Positions 25,391 through 34,222 of a DNA stretch of 64,000 nt are shown here, piece by piece. The DNA is taken from assembly GCF_002008365.1 (NCBI RefSeq), contig NZ_MRDL01000051.1, positions 1-64,000 on the forward strand, written 5' to 3'. The DNA is from Rhizobium leguminosarum bv. viciae USDA 2370 (lineage in GTDB: Bacteria; Pseudomonadota; Alphaproteobacteria; Rhizobiales; Rhizobiaceae). Under the pieces are notes generated by a model. The model was given only the letters and a program-made list of their open reading frames with translations, did not search any database and had not been told where the DNA came from. How positions within the stretch are numbered: the stretch's first letter is position 1; each line of letters opens with the position of its first letter. A program made the position numbers and the translations under genes.

Positions 25391-25993
25391 TCAGGAACGA
25401 CCTTTGCCATCGAGCAATTCTGATACTGGAAGCGGCAGGTCTGGATGTGCACGACATAAATCGAGCAGATCTTCTCTTGCATCAGGGTAATCCTGAAGCG
25501 CTGCGCGACGGTACCATTTGAAAGCCTCTGTCAGATTGATCTCGCAGCCCACGCCGTGCTCTTTCATTTGGGCTAGCCTGTATTGCGCACCGGCATGATC
25601 CTGGTTTGCGGCCTGGCCGTACCATCTCACGGCGTCTGTTGGATCGATATCGCAACCGTCGCCGTCCTCTCTCATCAAGCCCAATAAATACTGTGCGTCG
25701 GCATGGCCTTGACTGGCGGCTCTATCAAGCCACTCGACGCCTTCCGGCGCGCTCTGTGCAACGCCGTCCCCCATGAGATACAGGCCAGCCAGGAGGAATT
25801 GCGCATCGACATGACCTTGTTCGCCCGCTTTCCGAAGCCATCTCGCGCCTTCGGCTTTATCCCCGGTGACACCTTCACCTCGTGCGGTCATATGGCCTAA
25901 TTCAAATTGTGCTTGTGCATCGCCTTGCTCGGCTGCTTGGCGAATTGCGTCTATCCTGGCTGCGGCGAGATCGGTGCTATCCGGATTGCTCAT
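25391..25993 (-). CDS. SEL1-like repeat protein, 200 aa
   Basis: Four consecutive ~36-residue SEL1-like (TPR-related) repeats: DAQAQFELGHMTARGEGV, VDAQFLLAGLYLMGDGV, ADAQYLLGLMREDGDG and AGAQYRLAQMKEHGVG, each followed by an A-xx-W(L/Y) helix. No signal peptide appears with the start at 25993, which avoids an Arg-rich 65-residue extension that lacks repeats. SEL1 proteins are scaffolds for protein contacts; the partner is unknown. Convergent with the blh-like gene and divergent from the riboswitch region. Confidence 0.8.
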   Translation of the reverse strand: MSNPDSTDLAAARIDAIRQAAEQGDAQAQFELGHMTARGEGVTGDKAEGARWLRKAGEQGHVDAQFLLAGLYLMGDGVAQSAPEGVEWLDRAASQGHADAQYLLGLMREDGDGCDIDPTDAVRWYGQAANQDHAGAQYRLAQMKEHGVGCEINLTEAFKWYRRAALQDYPDAREDLLDLCRAHPDLPLPVSELLDGKGRS

Positions 25994-26218
25994 TGCTACA
26001 TCAGACCTCGTTGAAATCGGTGGCGCCAAAGCTATGTCGGGGGCCCGCCTTCCGCAATCCGTCGTGACGCACGCCGACTGATGACCCGACGCCAGCGCCG
26101 CAGACGATAGCTTTTGCCCGAGGGTGCTGGCGAGTTTTGCTTCGAGGTCTCGCAATTTGCCGCGGTGGGCCGGCACGATCCTCCGCAATAATCATTGACG
26201 TTAGGCAGCTCTGCGACG

Positions 26219-26460
26219 TAACTGGGTTCGACGGTTCCCTGACGATGACTCCAAGGGGATTAATAGGGAACACGGTGAGGACGACCCAGTAGGGACCGAG
26301 ACCGTGGCTGCCCCCGCAACTGTAAGCGGATTGTCGATCATCTCAGGAGTGGCCAGCGACTGGCCATCTCTGAAGGGCCTATGGCCCTGCCACTGCGGAT
26401 ATCGCGGGAAGGCGGATGTAACGACGGATATCCGCAAGCCAGGAGACCTGCCGTCAATCA
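26219..26460 (+). ncRNA. cobalamin (B12) riboswitch
   Basis: The conserved blocks are present in order: AGGGAACACGGTGAGGACG (26265 onward), the B12-box core GCTGCCCCCGCAACTGTAAG (26307 onward), GGGAAGGC (26406) and GCAAGCCAGGAGACCTGCC (26434-26452). The downstream genes encode a BtuFCD-like importer, as expected for repression by adenosylcobalamin. A hairpin (CCGGGC-GGGGAT-GCCCGG, 26473-26490) lies between the aptamer and a ribosome site at ~26493, so the expression platform could act on translation of the leader ORF. Confidence 0.93.
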
Positions 26461-26503
26461 CGATCCAATCAACCGGGCGGGGATGCCCGGACAAGGAACA
26501 GAT

Positions 26504-26572
26504 ATGATTGACCTACTGAACCTTCGCCGAATTTCGGCATGCATCCGTCTCGATTGGGCCTCCTGCGGCTAG
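26504..26572 (+). CDS. 22-aa leader peptide candidate downstream of the B12 riboswitch
   Basis: ATG at 26504 follows AAGGAACAG and opens a 22-codon frame beginning MIDLLNLRRISACIRL and ending in Cys-Gly-stop at 26572. It sits between the riboswitch hairpin and a stem-loop region with a T-run, upstream of the transporter genes. Translation could couple riboswitch state to the downstream terminator. This is a suggestion from position; the peptide has no known homologue that I recognise. Confidence 0.35.
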   Translation: MIDLLNLRRISACIRLDWASCG

Positions 26573-26574
26573 GG

Positions 26575-26630
26575 CACGCCTAAGCGTGCTTTCGGTCCGC
26601 GCACATGCGCGGAACGGCCGTCATTTTTTC
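26575..26630 (+). terminator. tandem hairpins with T-run before the B12 importer
   Basis: GCACGC-CTAA-GCGTGC (26575-26590) and TCCGCGC-ACAT-GCGCGGA (26596-26613) are two good stems, followed after a short gap by TTTTTT (26625-26630). This could be an attenuator for the importer operon, although the gap between the second stem and the T-run is longer than in a classic terminator. Confidence 0.45.
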
Positions 26631-26647
26631 CTTCATCGAGGTTTTCC

Positions 26648-27664
26648 ATGCGCCAGATTCTCGCCGCCATGACATTTGCCTTCGGGCTCGCCGGCCTTGC
26701 GGCACCAAGCCTTGCCGCGACCCACTACCCCCTGACCGTCAGTAATTGCGGCCAGCAGGTGACTTTTCAGAAGGCGCCCGCCAGGATCGTTTCGATCGGC
26801 CAGGGCATGACCGAAATTCTTTTCTCGCTCAGCCTTGCCGACAAGATCGCCGGGACGGCCGTCTGGGTCGGTCCAGTCCTGCCGCAATATGCCGAGGCCA
26901 ACGGTAAGATAAAGCGGCTTGCCGACAACGATCCGAGCTTCGAATCCGTCGTCGGGCAGGAGCCCGACCTGGTGGCGGCCGAGTTCGAATGGCATGTCGG
27001 CGCGCAGGGCTCCGTCGGCAAGCGGGAACAGTTCAAGGATCTCGGGATCAATACCTATCTCGCGCCGGCCGATTGCGTCGCCAAGGTCAACACAGATGGC
27101 GGCGACGGCGTGCGTGGGGAATTGTTCACGATGGACCTGATCTACCGGGAAATCGCCGAGCTCTCGGAGATTTTCGACGTGAAGGACCGCGGCGATGCGC
27201 TGATTTCGGCGCTGAAGAAGCGCGAGGCGGATGCTGTCGCGTCGATATCGGGCGCATCGGGCAAGAACCTGCCCGTCGTCTTCTGGTTCTCCAGCAAAGA
27301 GGTCAGCGGCGACGCCTTCATCGCCGGCAAGAACAGCGCGCCCGCCTATATCCTGAAGACGATCGGTGCGAAGAACGTCGTCACCACGGAAGAGGAATGG
27401 CCGCTGGTGGGTTGGGAAACCATCGCCCAGGCGAACCCTGCCGTCATCGTGCTCGCGACCATGGACCGCCGCCGTTATGCGGCTGACGATCCTAAGGTCA
27501 AGGTCGATTTTCTTGAGAACGACCCTGTGACCAAGGAGCTCGACGCGGTCAAAAACAAGCACTTCGTGATGATGGACGCGCAGTCGATGAACCCGACGAT
27601 CCGCACGATCGATGGCATCGAGACATTGGCGAACGGCATCAAGTCTTTCGGCCTGGCGCAGTGA
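26648..27664 (+). CDS. periplasmic B12-type substrate-binding protein (BtuF/FepB-like)
   Basis: A 338-aa protein with a Sec signal peptide (MRQILAAMTFAFGLAGLAAP) and the class III binding-protein fold: RIVSIGQGMTEILFSLSLAD at the N-lobe, a long central helix, and the C-lobe VGWETIAQANPAVIVLAT. It is the first transporter gene after the cobalamin riboswitch, and overlaps the permease gene by four bases (GTGA). This context makes corrinoid uptake the most likely function, although the fold alone would also fit siderophores. No TonB-dependent receptor lies in the window. Confidence 0.85.
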   Translation: MRQILAAMTFAFGLAGLAAPSLAATHYPLTVSNCGQQVTFQKAPARIVSIGQGMTEILFSLSLADKIAGTAVWVGPVLPQYAEANGKIKRLADNDPSFESVVGQEPDLVAAEFEWHVGAQGSVGKREQFKDLGINTYLAPADCVAKVNTDGGDGVRGELFTMDLIYREIAELSEIFDVKDRGDALISALKKREADAVASISGASGKNLPVVFWFSSKEVSGDAFIAGKNSAPAYILKTIGAKNVVTTEEEWPLVGWETIAQANPAVIVLATMDRRRYAADDPKVKVDFLENDPVTKELDAVKNKHFVMMDAQSMNPTIRTIDGIETLANGIKSFGLAQ

Positions 27665-28701
27665 AGGCAATGTCGGTCAGGCAACAGGGATGGTGGGCGC
27701 TTGCCGCGCTCACCATTGCCGCACTTCTCCTGCTCGGGCTGATGATCAGCCTTGCCGTTTCCATCGGCGAGATCGCAATTCCCGTTGCGACCACGGCGGA
27801 GGCGGTCTCGAACCGGCTGTTCGGGACGAATTTCGAGCTCAGCCGCATCCACCAGGGCATCGTCTGGGATTATCGTCTGAGCCGCGCGCTCGTCGCGGCC
27901 AGCGCCGGCGCATCGCTCTCGCTTTGCGGTGCGATCCTGCAGGCACTGCTGCGCAATCCGCTGGCCGAACCCTATGTGCTCGGCATCTCCGCCGGCGCCT
28001 CGACGGGCGCCGTCTGCGTGATGATCCTCGGCTTCGGCTACGGTATTCTCGGCCTCTCGAGCGGCGCCTTCATCGGTGCGGTGATCGCCTTTCTGCTGGT
28101 CGGCTTCCTGGCAACGGGTGCGGGAGGACGCGGCGAGCGCATCATCCTTTGCGGCGTCGCCGGTTCGCAGCTCTTCAATGCGCTGACCTCCTACATCGTG
28201 ACGACATCGGCGAATGCCGAGCAGGCGCGCGGCATCCTGTTCTGGCTTTTGGGTTCGCTCAGTGGCGTGCGCTGGCCCGATGTCTATCTGTCGGTGCCGA
28301 TCGCGCTTGCCGGCTTCATCATCTGCATGGCCCATGTGCGGGCGCTAGACGCCTTCGCTTTCGGCACGGATGCTGCCGCCTCGCTCGGCATTGCCGTACG
28401 CCGCGTCCAAATCGTGCTGTTCGGGATGACGGCGGCGATGACGGCAAGCGTCGTCAGCATGGTGGGTTCGATCGGCTTCGTTGGCCTCGTCATCCCTCAC
28501 GCCGCCCGCTTCCTCGTCGGGCCGGGGCATGGGCGGCTGCTGCCGGCAACAGCGCTCGGCGGTGCGATTTACATGGTCGGCGCCGATATTGTTTCGCGCG
28601 TCATCATACCGCAGCAAATCCTGCCGATCGGCGTCGTCACCGCGCTCTTCGGCGCGCCGGCCTTCGCCATCATCCTCTATCGCGTGCGAGGGAATGCATG
28701 A
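27661..28701 (+). CDS. FecCD/BtuC-family ABC permease
   Basis: A 346-aa membrane protein of the FecCD family with about ten helices. Characteristic segments are LSRALVAASAGASLSLCGAI, RNPLAEPYVLGISAGASTGA (the conserved coupling region), FWLLGSLSGVRW and GFVGLVIPHAARFLVGPGH. The GTG start at 27661 overlaps the stop of the binding-protein gene, and its own stop overlaps the ATPase start (ATGA), so the three are translationally coupled. Likely forms the homodimeric channel of a corrinoid importer under the riboswitch. Confidence 0.92.
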   Translation: MKAMSVRQQGWWALAALTIAALLLLGLMISLAVSIGEIAIPVATTAEAVSNRLFGTNFELSRIHQGIVWDYRLSRALVAASAGASLSLCGAILQALLRNPLAEPYVLGISAGASTGAVCVMILGFGYGILGLSSGAFIGAVIAFLLVGFLATGAGGRGERIILCGVAGSQLFNALTSYIVTTSANAEQARGILFWLLGSLSGVRWPDVYLSVPIALAGFIICMAHVRALDAFAFGTDAAASLGIAVRRVQIVLFGMTAAMTASVVSMVGSIGFVGLVIPHAARFLVGPGHGRLLPATALGGAIYMVGADIVSRVIIPQQILPIGVVTALFGAPAFAIILYRVRGNA

Positions 28702-29463
28702 GCATCAGCGTCGACGAGGTAAGCTTTGCCGCCGGCGATACCGTCATCGTCAACGGCGTCAGCCTAACGGTGGAAAGGGGCAAGGTGTTCGGCCTGCTTG
28801 GGCCGAACGGTTCCGGCAAATCGAGCCTTCTCAGATTGATTTGCCGGCTGCGCAAGGTTCGCAGCGGCGTCATCCGGCTGGGTGATGACGATATATCCTC
28901 GCTGTCGCGCGCAGCGCTTGCGCGGCGCGTCGCCTTCGTCGAGCAGCAGACGACGACGGATACGCAATTGACGGTGCGCGACGTGGTGCGGCTCGGCCGC
29001 ACGCCGCATCGCGGGCTGTTGTCGTCCTGGGGCGCCGGAGACGACGCAGCCGTCGACGAGGCCCTGTCGCGGACGGGCCATGCGGGAGAGGGCGGGCCAG
29101 CTCTGGCAGACGCTGTCGGGCGGTGAGCGCCAGCGCGTCCATATTGCCAGATCGCTGGCGCAGGCGCCGAGCGAACTGCTGCTCGACGAGCCGACCAACC
29201 ATCTCGATATCCAGCATCAGCTCGACATTCTCTCGCTGATCTCGAAGCTCGGCATCACCTGCATCGTCGCGCTGCACGATCTCAATCTGGCGGCGATGTT
29301 CTGCGACAGGCTGGCGGTGCTTCAGAAAGGCGAGGTCGTCGCCTCGGGGGCGCCGGAGGAGGTGCTGACGGAGGATATGATCGGCCGGGTCTTCGGCGTT
29401 CGCGCCCATGTCCAGAAATCGACCGTGCACGGCCGGCATCATATCCAATACGTCATGGATTGA
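28698..29463 (+). pseudogene. BtuD/FecE-like ABC ATPase with a frameshift
   Basis: The first part has Walker A (LLGPNGSGKSSLLRL, ~35) and the Q-loop (VEQQTTTDTQLTV). At about 29078 one extra C shifts the frame: the normal continuation RTGMRERAGQLWQTLSGG, with the ABC signature LSGGERQRV, Walker B (LLLDEPTNHLD) and the switch His (VALHDLNLA), is in the next frame to 29463. Uncorrected, the product stops at 29126 before the signature motif and would be inactive. If real, the importer has lost its energiser; if an error, the gene is intact at ~254 aa. Both frames are otherwise well conserved, which favours a recent or artificial insertion. Confidence 0.85.
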
Positions 29464-29561
29464 GGAATGGCGGGGAATTTCGATCTCAAGAGGAGGTATG
29501 GCCTCGCTAGCCTTTTTCCCGGACTGGCGTATTATTTCCTGCGGTCGAATGGAGTTTCGAG

Positions 29562-30125
29562 ATGCTCGAACGAAATCAGCTTCCCCTGCGCCCTGTCGCA
29601 CCCGGCTTCGCGGTCGCCTGGGTCGTCGTCATTTCAGGTGCGAGCGTCGCTCTCAGCCTGCTTTTCGCCTGCATAACGCCCTTCGTGGCCTTGGCGGCGG
29701 TATCGGCTGTCATTCTTCCCCGGCGGATGGCGGTGACGGCGGTTCTGCTGGCCTGGCTTGCCAACCAGATGGTCGGATATCTCGTACTCGGTTATCCCCA
29801 GACCTGGGACAGTTATGCCTGGGGTCTGGCGATCGGTATCGCGGCATTTGCGTGCCTGGCTACGGCGCTCGGGGTACTTCGTCTGTCGACAGATCTTACC
29901 GTTACGATGGCCGGCGCCTTCCTGGCCGGGTTCGTTGCCTATGAAGGCGCGCTGTTTGCTGCAACGGCGGTGCTTCCGTCAGGTGAGGGCGCGTTTTCGG
30001 CAGCGGTGGTGGCGAATGTTCTGCTGATCAATTCTCTCGCGGCGATCGGGCTCATCTGCCTGCATGCCGGCGCGGCGGCCAGCCGGGCGCTTGTCGCAAG
30101 ACAGCCGGGAACGGTGTTGTCTTAG
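29562..30125 (+). CDS. uncharacterised membrane protein after the B12 importer, 187 aa
   Basis: About five hydrophobic helices are visible (AVAWVVVISGASVALSLLFA, VALAAVSAVILP, MAVTAVLLAWLANQMVGYLV, AWGLAIGIAAFACLATAL, LTVTMAGAFLAGFVAYEGA). GGAGTTTCGAG sets the start at 29562. It is 98 bp downstream of the ATPase in the same direction and probably belongs to the riboswitch operon. No family is recognised with confidence. A role in corrinoid or cobalt transport is inferred from context only. Confidence 0.65.
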   Translation: MLERNQLPLRPVAPGFAVAWVVVISGASVALSLLFACITPFVALAAVSAVILPRRMAVTAVLLAWLANQMVGYLVLGYPQTWDSYAWGLAIGIAAFACLATALGVLRLSTDLTVTMAGAFLAGFVAYEGALFAATAVLPSGEGAFSAAVVANVLLINSLAAIGLICLHAGAAASRALVARQPGTVLS

Positions 30126-30619
30126 GCTTCAGGCGCCGAAAACCGCATTGTCTCCCGCAGCAGCCCGATGGCTTCTGAGACCGATGGCCCTTTGACCGGT
30201 GGCGGCTCTGCGCGTTCGCAGAACTCGCGCCAGACAAACAGCGTCAGTTCCGCGCCATCCGTTGCGGTTTCCCCTGGTCCCTCTGCGAAATTCTCGAGCA
30301 GACGATAGCGAGCGTCCTTCCAGAACAACTCCTCCACCCAGTCATATATCGGGATCACATGAAAATGGATCGGGTAACCAGGCGAGTGCCCGTATCGGCC
30401 GATATAGACGCGCTGAGCATTCAATTGCTGTTTCAAAACACTCTGAGCTCTTGCGAGCAAAGGGCCGAATTCAGCCAAAGCATCTTCGGACAAATCCGAC
30501 AGATCGTTGGTGTCGGTCTTGGAGCTGATGATGAGGTAACCGGGAAGGGCAGAATTGATGCGGTGGTTCACAAACCATCCTGCCGTCTCGGCGACGTGAA
30601 AGTGCTGGGGAATCTCCAC
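30122..30619 (-). CDS. HIT-family hydrolase-like protein
   Basis: A 165-aa protein whose GYPIHFHVIPIYDW segment contains the core of the histidine-triad motif (HxHxx), though the leading His of the canonical HxHxH is replaced. NALPGYLIISSK-like strands (here SALPGYLIISSKT) precede it, as in HIT proteins that hydrolyse nucleotide phosphoramidates. The GTG start at 30619 follows CAGGAGTAAGTCC. Its stop overlaps the end of the convergent membrane-protein gene by four bases. The incomplete triad leaves catalytic ability uncertain. Confidence 0.75.
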   Translation of the reverse strand: MEIPQHFHVAETAGWFVNHRINSALPGYLIISSKTDTNDLSDLSEDALAEFGPLLARAQSVLKQQLNAQRVYIGRYGHSPGYPIHFHVIPIYDWVEELFWKDARYRLLENFAEGPGETATDGAELTLFVWREFCERAEPPPVKGPSVSEAIGLLRETMRFSAPEA

Positions 30620-30693
30620 GGACTTACTCCTGATGCACCCTTCAGGGGCTTCGATGAATCCCGCTAGAGGCCGGTATCGCGGTTACGTCAGAA

Positions 30694-30755
30694 AGGACGC
30701 TGTAACACATTGGATTGCTGCATCATTTTATTCTTAAATCGACTCCGATTTAAGG
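30694..30755. repeat. mosaic intergenic element with CTTAAATCG hairpin
   Basis: AAGGACGCTGTA is followed by TTGCTGCATC and then CTTAAATCG (30733-30741), loop ACTC and CGATTTAAG (30746-30754). The leading block is the complement-related end of the GCGTCCTTT hairpins at 5778 and 60329, so the element looks like a different combination of shared modules. It may also carry promoter or terminator function. Confidence 0.45.
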
Positions 30756-30840
30756 TATGGGTTGAGATAGCAGCCGGCAACGGTTATTTGGTGCCGACCT
30801 GCAAGCGGACTCTCCGCGAACGACAAGGCGCATAGCTCCC

Positions 30841-31764
30841 ATGATCCCCGATTTCCTCGTCACCCATTCCGGTGGCTTTCATGCCGACGAATTGCTGTCG
30901 AGTGTCATCCTGACCCGGCTTTTCCCGCAGGCGCGGATCGTCCGCAGCCGGGCGCCGGAGTGGATCACGCCGGGCGAAGACCGGATCATCTATGATGTCG
31001 GCGGAGCCTATGATCCCGCTGCCGGGATGTTCGATCACCACCAGCGCGGCGCGCCGCTGCGCGACGATGGCCAGCCCTACAGCTCGTTCGGCCTGATCTG
31101 GAAGCATTACGGCCGTGATTATCTCACAGCCTTCGGCCTTCCCGAAGCACATGTGGAAGCGATGCACGGCTCTTTCGACGCCAGCTTCGTGCTGCCGGTC
31201 GATCTGACTGATAATGGCGCGCTCAGCCCCTCGGGGCCGTTGGCCGGGTTGACGCTGCCGGCGCTGCTGGAGACCCTGAAACCGGTTTTCGACGAAGCGG
31301 ACCCTGAGGCCGATAACCGCGCCTTCCACGCGGCCCTTGCCATTGCCCGCAGTTTCGTTGAGGCCAGGATCGCCCAGAGTGCCGCAAAATTGCGGGCCGA
31401 GGCGATTGTGCATCGGGCAATCGAAGCTGCGGGGCAGGGGCGTGTTTTGGAATTGCCGAGGGGCATGCCTTTCCGTCCCGCCATCGTCAAGGCGAGCGCC
31501 GATCACCTGCTGTTCGTCGTTCATCCGCGCGAAAAGGACTGGTGCGTGACCGGCATCCGGCGCGCCGAGGAGGGGTTCGAGCTCAGGGCTGATCTGCCGG
31601 CGGCCTGGGCCGGGCTCACCAATGGCGCACTGGAGGCGGTTTGCGGCATAGAGGGCGCAAGCTTCTGCCACAACGGCCGCTTCATCGCCGCCGCCAGGAC
31701 CCGCGAGGCGGTGCTTGCCATGGCCGATTTGGCGGTCAAGGAGGCGCTTTCAATCGGGGCGTAG
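30841..31764 (+). CDS. MYG1-family (UPF0160) metal-dependent hydrolase/nuclease-like protein
   Basis: A 307-aa protein. The N-terminus VTHSGGFHADELLSSVIL has the HSGxFHADE metal-site motif, followed by the DVGGAYDP and FDHHQRG motifs with the DHH-like metal ligands. The C-terminal domain ends with CHNGRFIAAARTREAVLAMA, a typical MYG1 element. Eukaryotic MYG1 is a 3'-5' RNA exonuclease; bacterial members are poorly studied. The start is the first ATG preceding the motif, without a strong ribosome site. Confidence 0.88.
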   Translation: MIPDFLVTHSGGFHADELLSSVILTRLFPQARIVRSRAPEWITPGEDRIIYDVGGAYDPAAGMFDHHQRGAPLRDDGQPYSSFGLIWKHYGRDYLTAFGLPEAHVEAMHGSFDASFVLPVDLTDNGALSPSGPLAGLTLPALLETLKPVFDEADPEADNRAFHAALAIARSFVEARIAQSAAKLRAEAIVHRAIEAAGQGRVLELPRGMPFRPAIVKASADHLLFVVHPREKDWCVTGIRRAEEGFELRADLPAAWAGLTNGALEAVCGIEGASFCHNGRFIAAARTREAVLAMADLAVKEALSIGA

Positions 31765-31895
31765 TTAAATGGCGGCGGTTGAGGTTGCGCGAGGCCAGTA
31801 TCATATCCAGTCCCGGCGGCAGGTCGCTGATCCTGTTGCCGCCCTCCGGACGTTCGCCCAGCCTTTCTGTGACGAAGGCGGTTTGCCCGTCTTCG

Positions 31896-32540
31896 CTATC
31901 CGGCCTGCAATGTCGCCATCTTGGCGCCGAAGCCGATGAAGACCACGCCTGTCGCGGCTTTCAGCCAGCGCTGGAAGCGCTGGTTGCGCGCAGCTCTGGC
32001 GAGCCTCGCAAAGAGCAGGACCATCGAGCCGAACCAGATGACGTTGAGGCTGGCATGGACGGTGACCAGAAGGAAAGCCTCGCCGATCGCGGCCCGGCCA
32101 TTGGCATCGTGATAGATGAACTGCGGGAAGACCGCGAGGTAGAACATCGACACTTTCGGATTCAGGGCGTTGGTGAGGAACCCCTCGAGGAAGGCGCGGG
32201 GGAGATGCCTTACCTTACGGGAAGGGGCCACTGACGTTACGGAAGCATAACCGCGCCAAGCACCGACCAGCGCCTTGATACCGATCCAGCAGAGATAGGC
32301 GGCGCCAATCAATTTGACGACGAGGAAGGCCTGCGCCGACTGCGCCAGCAGCAGCGAGATGCCGCAGATCGACAGGGTGCCGTGCACATAGAAGGCGGCG
32401 ACGAAGCCGGCAATATTGGCGAATCCGGCGCCACGCCCCGAGGCCGGCACCGTCTTGGCGATGAGGACGCCGTTAGGCCCGGGGGAAATGATCAGCAGCG
32501 CGGTGACGAAAGCAAAAGACAGAATTTCAGCAATCGACAT
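31896..32540 (-). CDS. LysE/RhtB-family amino-acid exporter
   Basis: A 214-aa integral membrane protein with six predicted helices. The N-terminal ISPGPNGVLIAKTVPASGRG is the LysE/RhtB signature, and the LEGFLTNALNPKVSMFYLAV segment contains the conserved NPK. AGGAAAGGCGCGCA precedes the start at 32540. Such proteins export homoserine, threonine or other amino acids. It stands alone, convergent with the MYG1 gene. Substrate unknown. Confidence 0.92.
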   Translation of the reverse strand: MSIAEILSFAFVTALLIISPGPNGVLIAKTVPASGRGAGFANIAGFVAAFYVHGTLSICGISLLLAQSAQAFLVVKLIGAAYLCWIGIKALVGAWRGYASVTSVAPSRKVRHLPRAFLEGFLTNALNPKVSMFYLAVFPQFIYHDANGRAAIGEAFLLVTVHASLNVIWFGSMVLLFARLARAARNQRFQRWLKAATGVVFIGFGAKMATLQAG

Positions 32541-32807
32541 TGCGCGCCTTTCCTGGGCTGGTTTCGAGGGCGGCTTTGAAGCCGACAGTCAAGTATGTCG
32601 TTGCCGATACCGCCGTCAATATCCAATCCTCGAGGGTGACCGACCCTCCCGGGAAGACTGGACCAGGCCTGGCCCGCGTCCCAATTGTGGAAGCGATTGA
32701 CTTGCTATCGTGAAGGACTAAGCTTTACGCCATACAACCACCACTCACACGCGAGAGATAACGGAGGGTGTGAGTGGCTGGCAACCTTGAGGAGGATGAG
32801 GTTTGCC

Positions 32808-33197
32808 ATGGATTACCGTGTTGTTCTGCTGATCGGCGCATTCGTGATTGCTCTTTTTCCTGGTAACGCCGGGGCGCAGGAGGGCGATGCGACGGCGGGT
32901 GCCACCGTTTTCAAGAAATGCGCGACCTGTCATGTCGCCGATACCGATACGAACAAGGTCGGCCCGTCGCTGAATAAGCTGTTCGGCAGAAAGGCCGGGA
33001 CGCATCCGAATTTTGCCTATTCGGCCGGAATGAAGGCTGCCGGCGAGGGCGGTCTCGTCTGGGACGAGACAGTGCTGCGCGACTATCTCCACAATCCGAA
33101 AGCGAAGGTCAAGGGCACGAAAATGGCCTTCGTCGGCGTGAAGGACGACAAGGAGATCACCGATCTCATCGCCTATCTCAAGCAGTATTCCCAATGA
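32808..33197 (+). CDS. periplasmic c-type cytochrome, 129 aa
   Basis: A signal peptide (MDYRVVLLIGAFVIALFPGN) is followed by one heme-c site CATCH in KKCATCHVADTDTNKVGP. The axial Met is probably in KVKGTKMAFVG. This is a class I cytochrome c of the c2/c550 type. The start at 32808 is chosen over 32796, which overlaps the ribosome site GGAGG. It directly precedes the coxMNOP cluster and is the obvious electron donor to that oxidase, as in S. meliloti. Confidence 0.9.
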   Translation: MDYRVVLLIGAFVIALFPGNAGAQEGDATAGATVFKKCATCHVADTDTNKVGPSLNKLFGRKAGTHPNFAYSAGMKAAGEGGLVWDETVLRDYLHNPKAKVKGTKMAFVGVKDDKEITDLIAYLKQYSQ

Positions 33198-33345
33198 TGG
33201 GCAGCAATACTCCAAACGACGGTTCGCGGCCGGCGGCGCATGCCTAAATTGCCGTAATTGCCGATATTTTCTATCTGTGCGATAATAAAACAGACTTTTT
33301 TACGGAATGCGGTTTCACGGGTCGACTGCTCAGGGAGGAGCGGAA

Positions 33346-34164
33346 ATGGCTGTCGTGCTGATCCTCGTCCTGATTGTCGTCGGCTCCGTGCTGTTCCATG
33401 TGCTGAGCCCGTGGTGGTGGACGCCGATCGCGTCCAACTGGACCTATATCGACAGCACGCTCGTCATCACCTTCTGGATCACCGGCATCGTCTTCGTGGC
33501 GGTGGTTTCGTTCATGGCCTATTGTGTCTTCCGCTTCCGGCACAAGCCGGGCAACAAGGCGCATTATGAGCCCGAGAACCGCAGGCTGGAATTGCTGCTG
33601 GGAGGAGGGACGGCGCTCGGCGTCGCGGCGATGCTGGCGCCCGGCCTCATCGTCTGGAACCAGTTCATCACGGTGCCTGCCGATGCCGCATCGGTTGAGG
33701 TCGTCAGCCAGCAGTGGCTATGGAGCTTCCGGCTGCCCGGAGCCGACGGAAAGCTCGGCCGCGCCGAGACGCGCGACGTCACCCCGGAAAATCCGCTCGG
33801 CCTCGACAAGAATGACGCAAGCGGTCTCGACGACGTTATCATCGAGGGCGGCGAGCTGCATCTGCCGATCGGCAAGCCGGTGCACATATTGCTGCGCTCC
33901 GTCGATGTGCTCCACGATTTCTATGTGCCGGAATTCCGCGCCAAGATGGACATGATCCCCGGCATGATCACCTATTTCTGGTTCACGCCAACGCGGACGG
34001 GGACCTTCGAGATTCTCTGCGCCGAACTCTGCGGCGTCGGCCATCCGCAAATGCGCGGCACCGTCGTCGTTGACGAGGATGCGGACTACCAGACCTGGCT
34101 CGGGCAGCAGCAGACATTCACCCAGTTGACGGCGTCATCGGAAGCGTTGCCGCCGGCAAATTGA
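33346..34164 (+). CDS. coxM: cytochrome c oxidase subunit II (coxM type)
   Basis: A 272-aa protein. Two membrane helices are at about 1-20 and 41-65, with a further hydrophobic stretch at about 85-105. The periplasmic cupredoxin domain carries the CuA site CAELCGVGHPQM (Cys225, Cys229, His233, Met236) with a partner His in DVLHDFYVPEF. The aromatic patch QQWLWSF marks the cytochrome c docking region. GGGAGGAGCGGAA sets the start at 33346. The gene order cytochrome c, II, I, III, III, IV matches rhizobial coxMNOP, an alternative oxidase to the main aa3 enzyme. Confidence 0.92.
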   Translation: MAVVLILVLIVVGSVLFHVLSPWWWTPIASNWTYIDSTLVITFWITGIVFVAVVSFMAYCVFRFRHKPGNKAHYEPENRRLELLLGGGTALGVAAMLAPGLIVWNQFITVPADAASVEVVSQQWLWSFRLPGADGKLGRAETRDVTPENPLGLDKNDASGLDDVIIEGGELHLPIGKPVHILLRSVDVLHDFYVPEFRAKMDMIPGMITYFWFTPTRTGTFEILCAELCGVGHPQMRGTVVVDEDADYQTWLGQQQTFTQLTASSEALPPAN

Positions 34165-34222
34165 ACCGGTCAGGCGGCGTGCCGGTTCAAGGAACCGGCG
34201 GGGAAAAGGGAGGAGAGAGATC

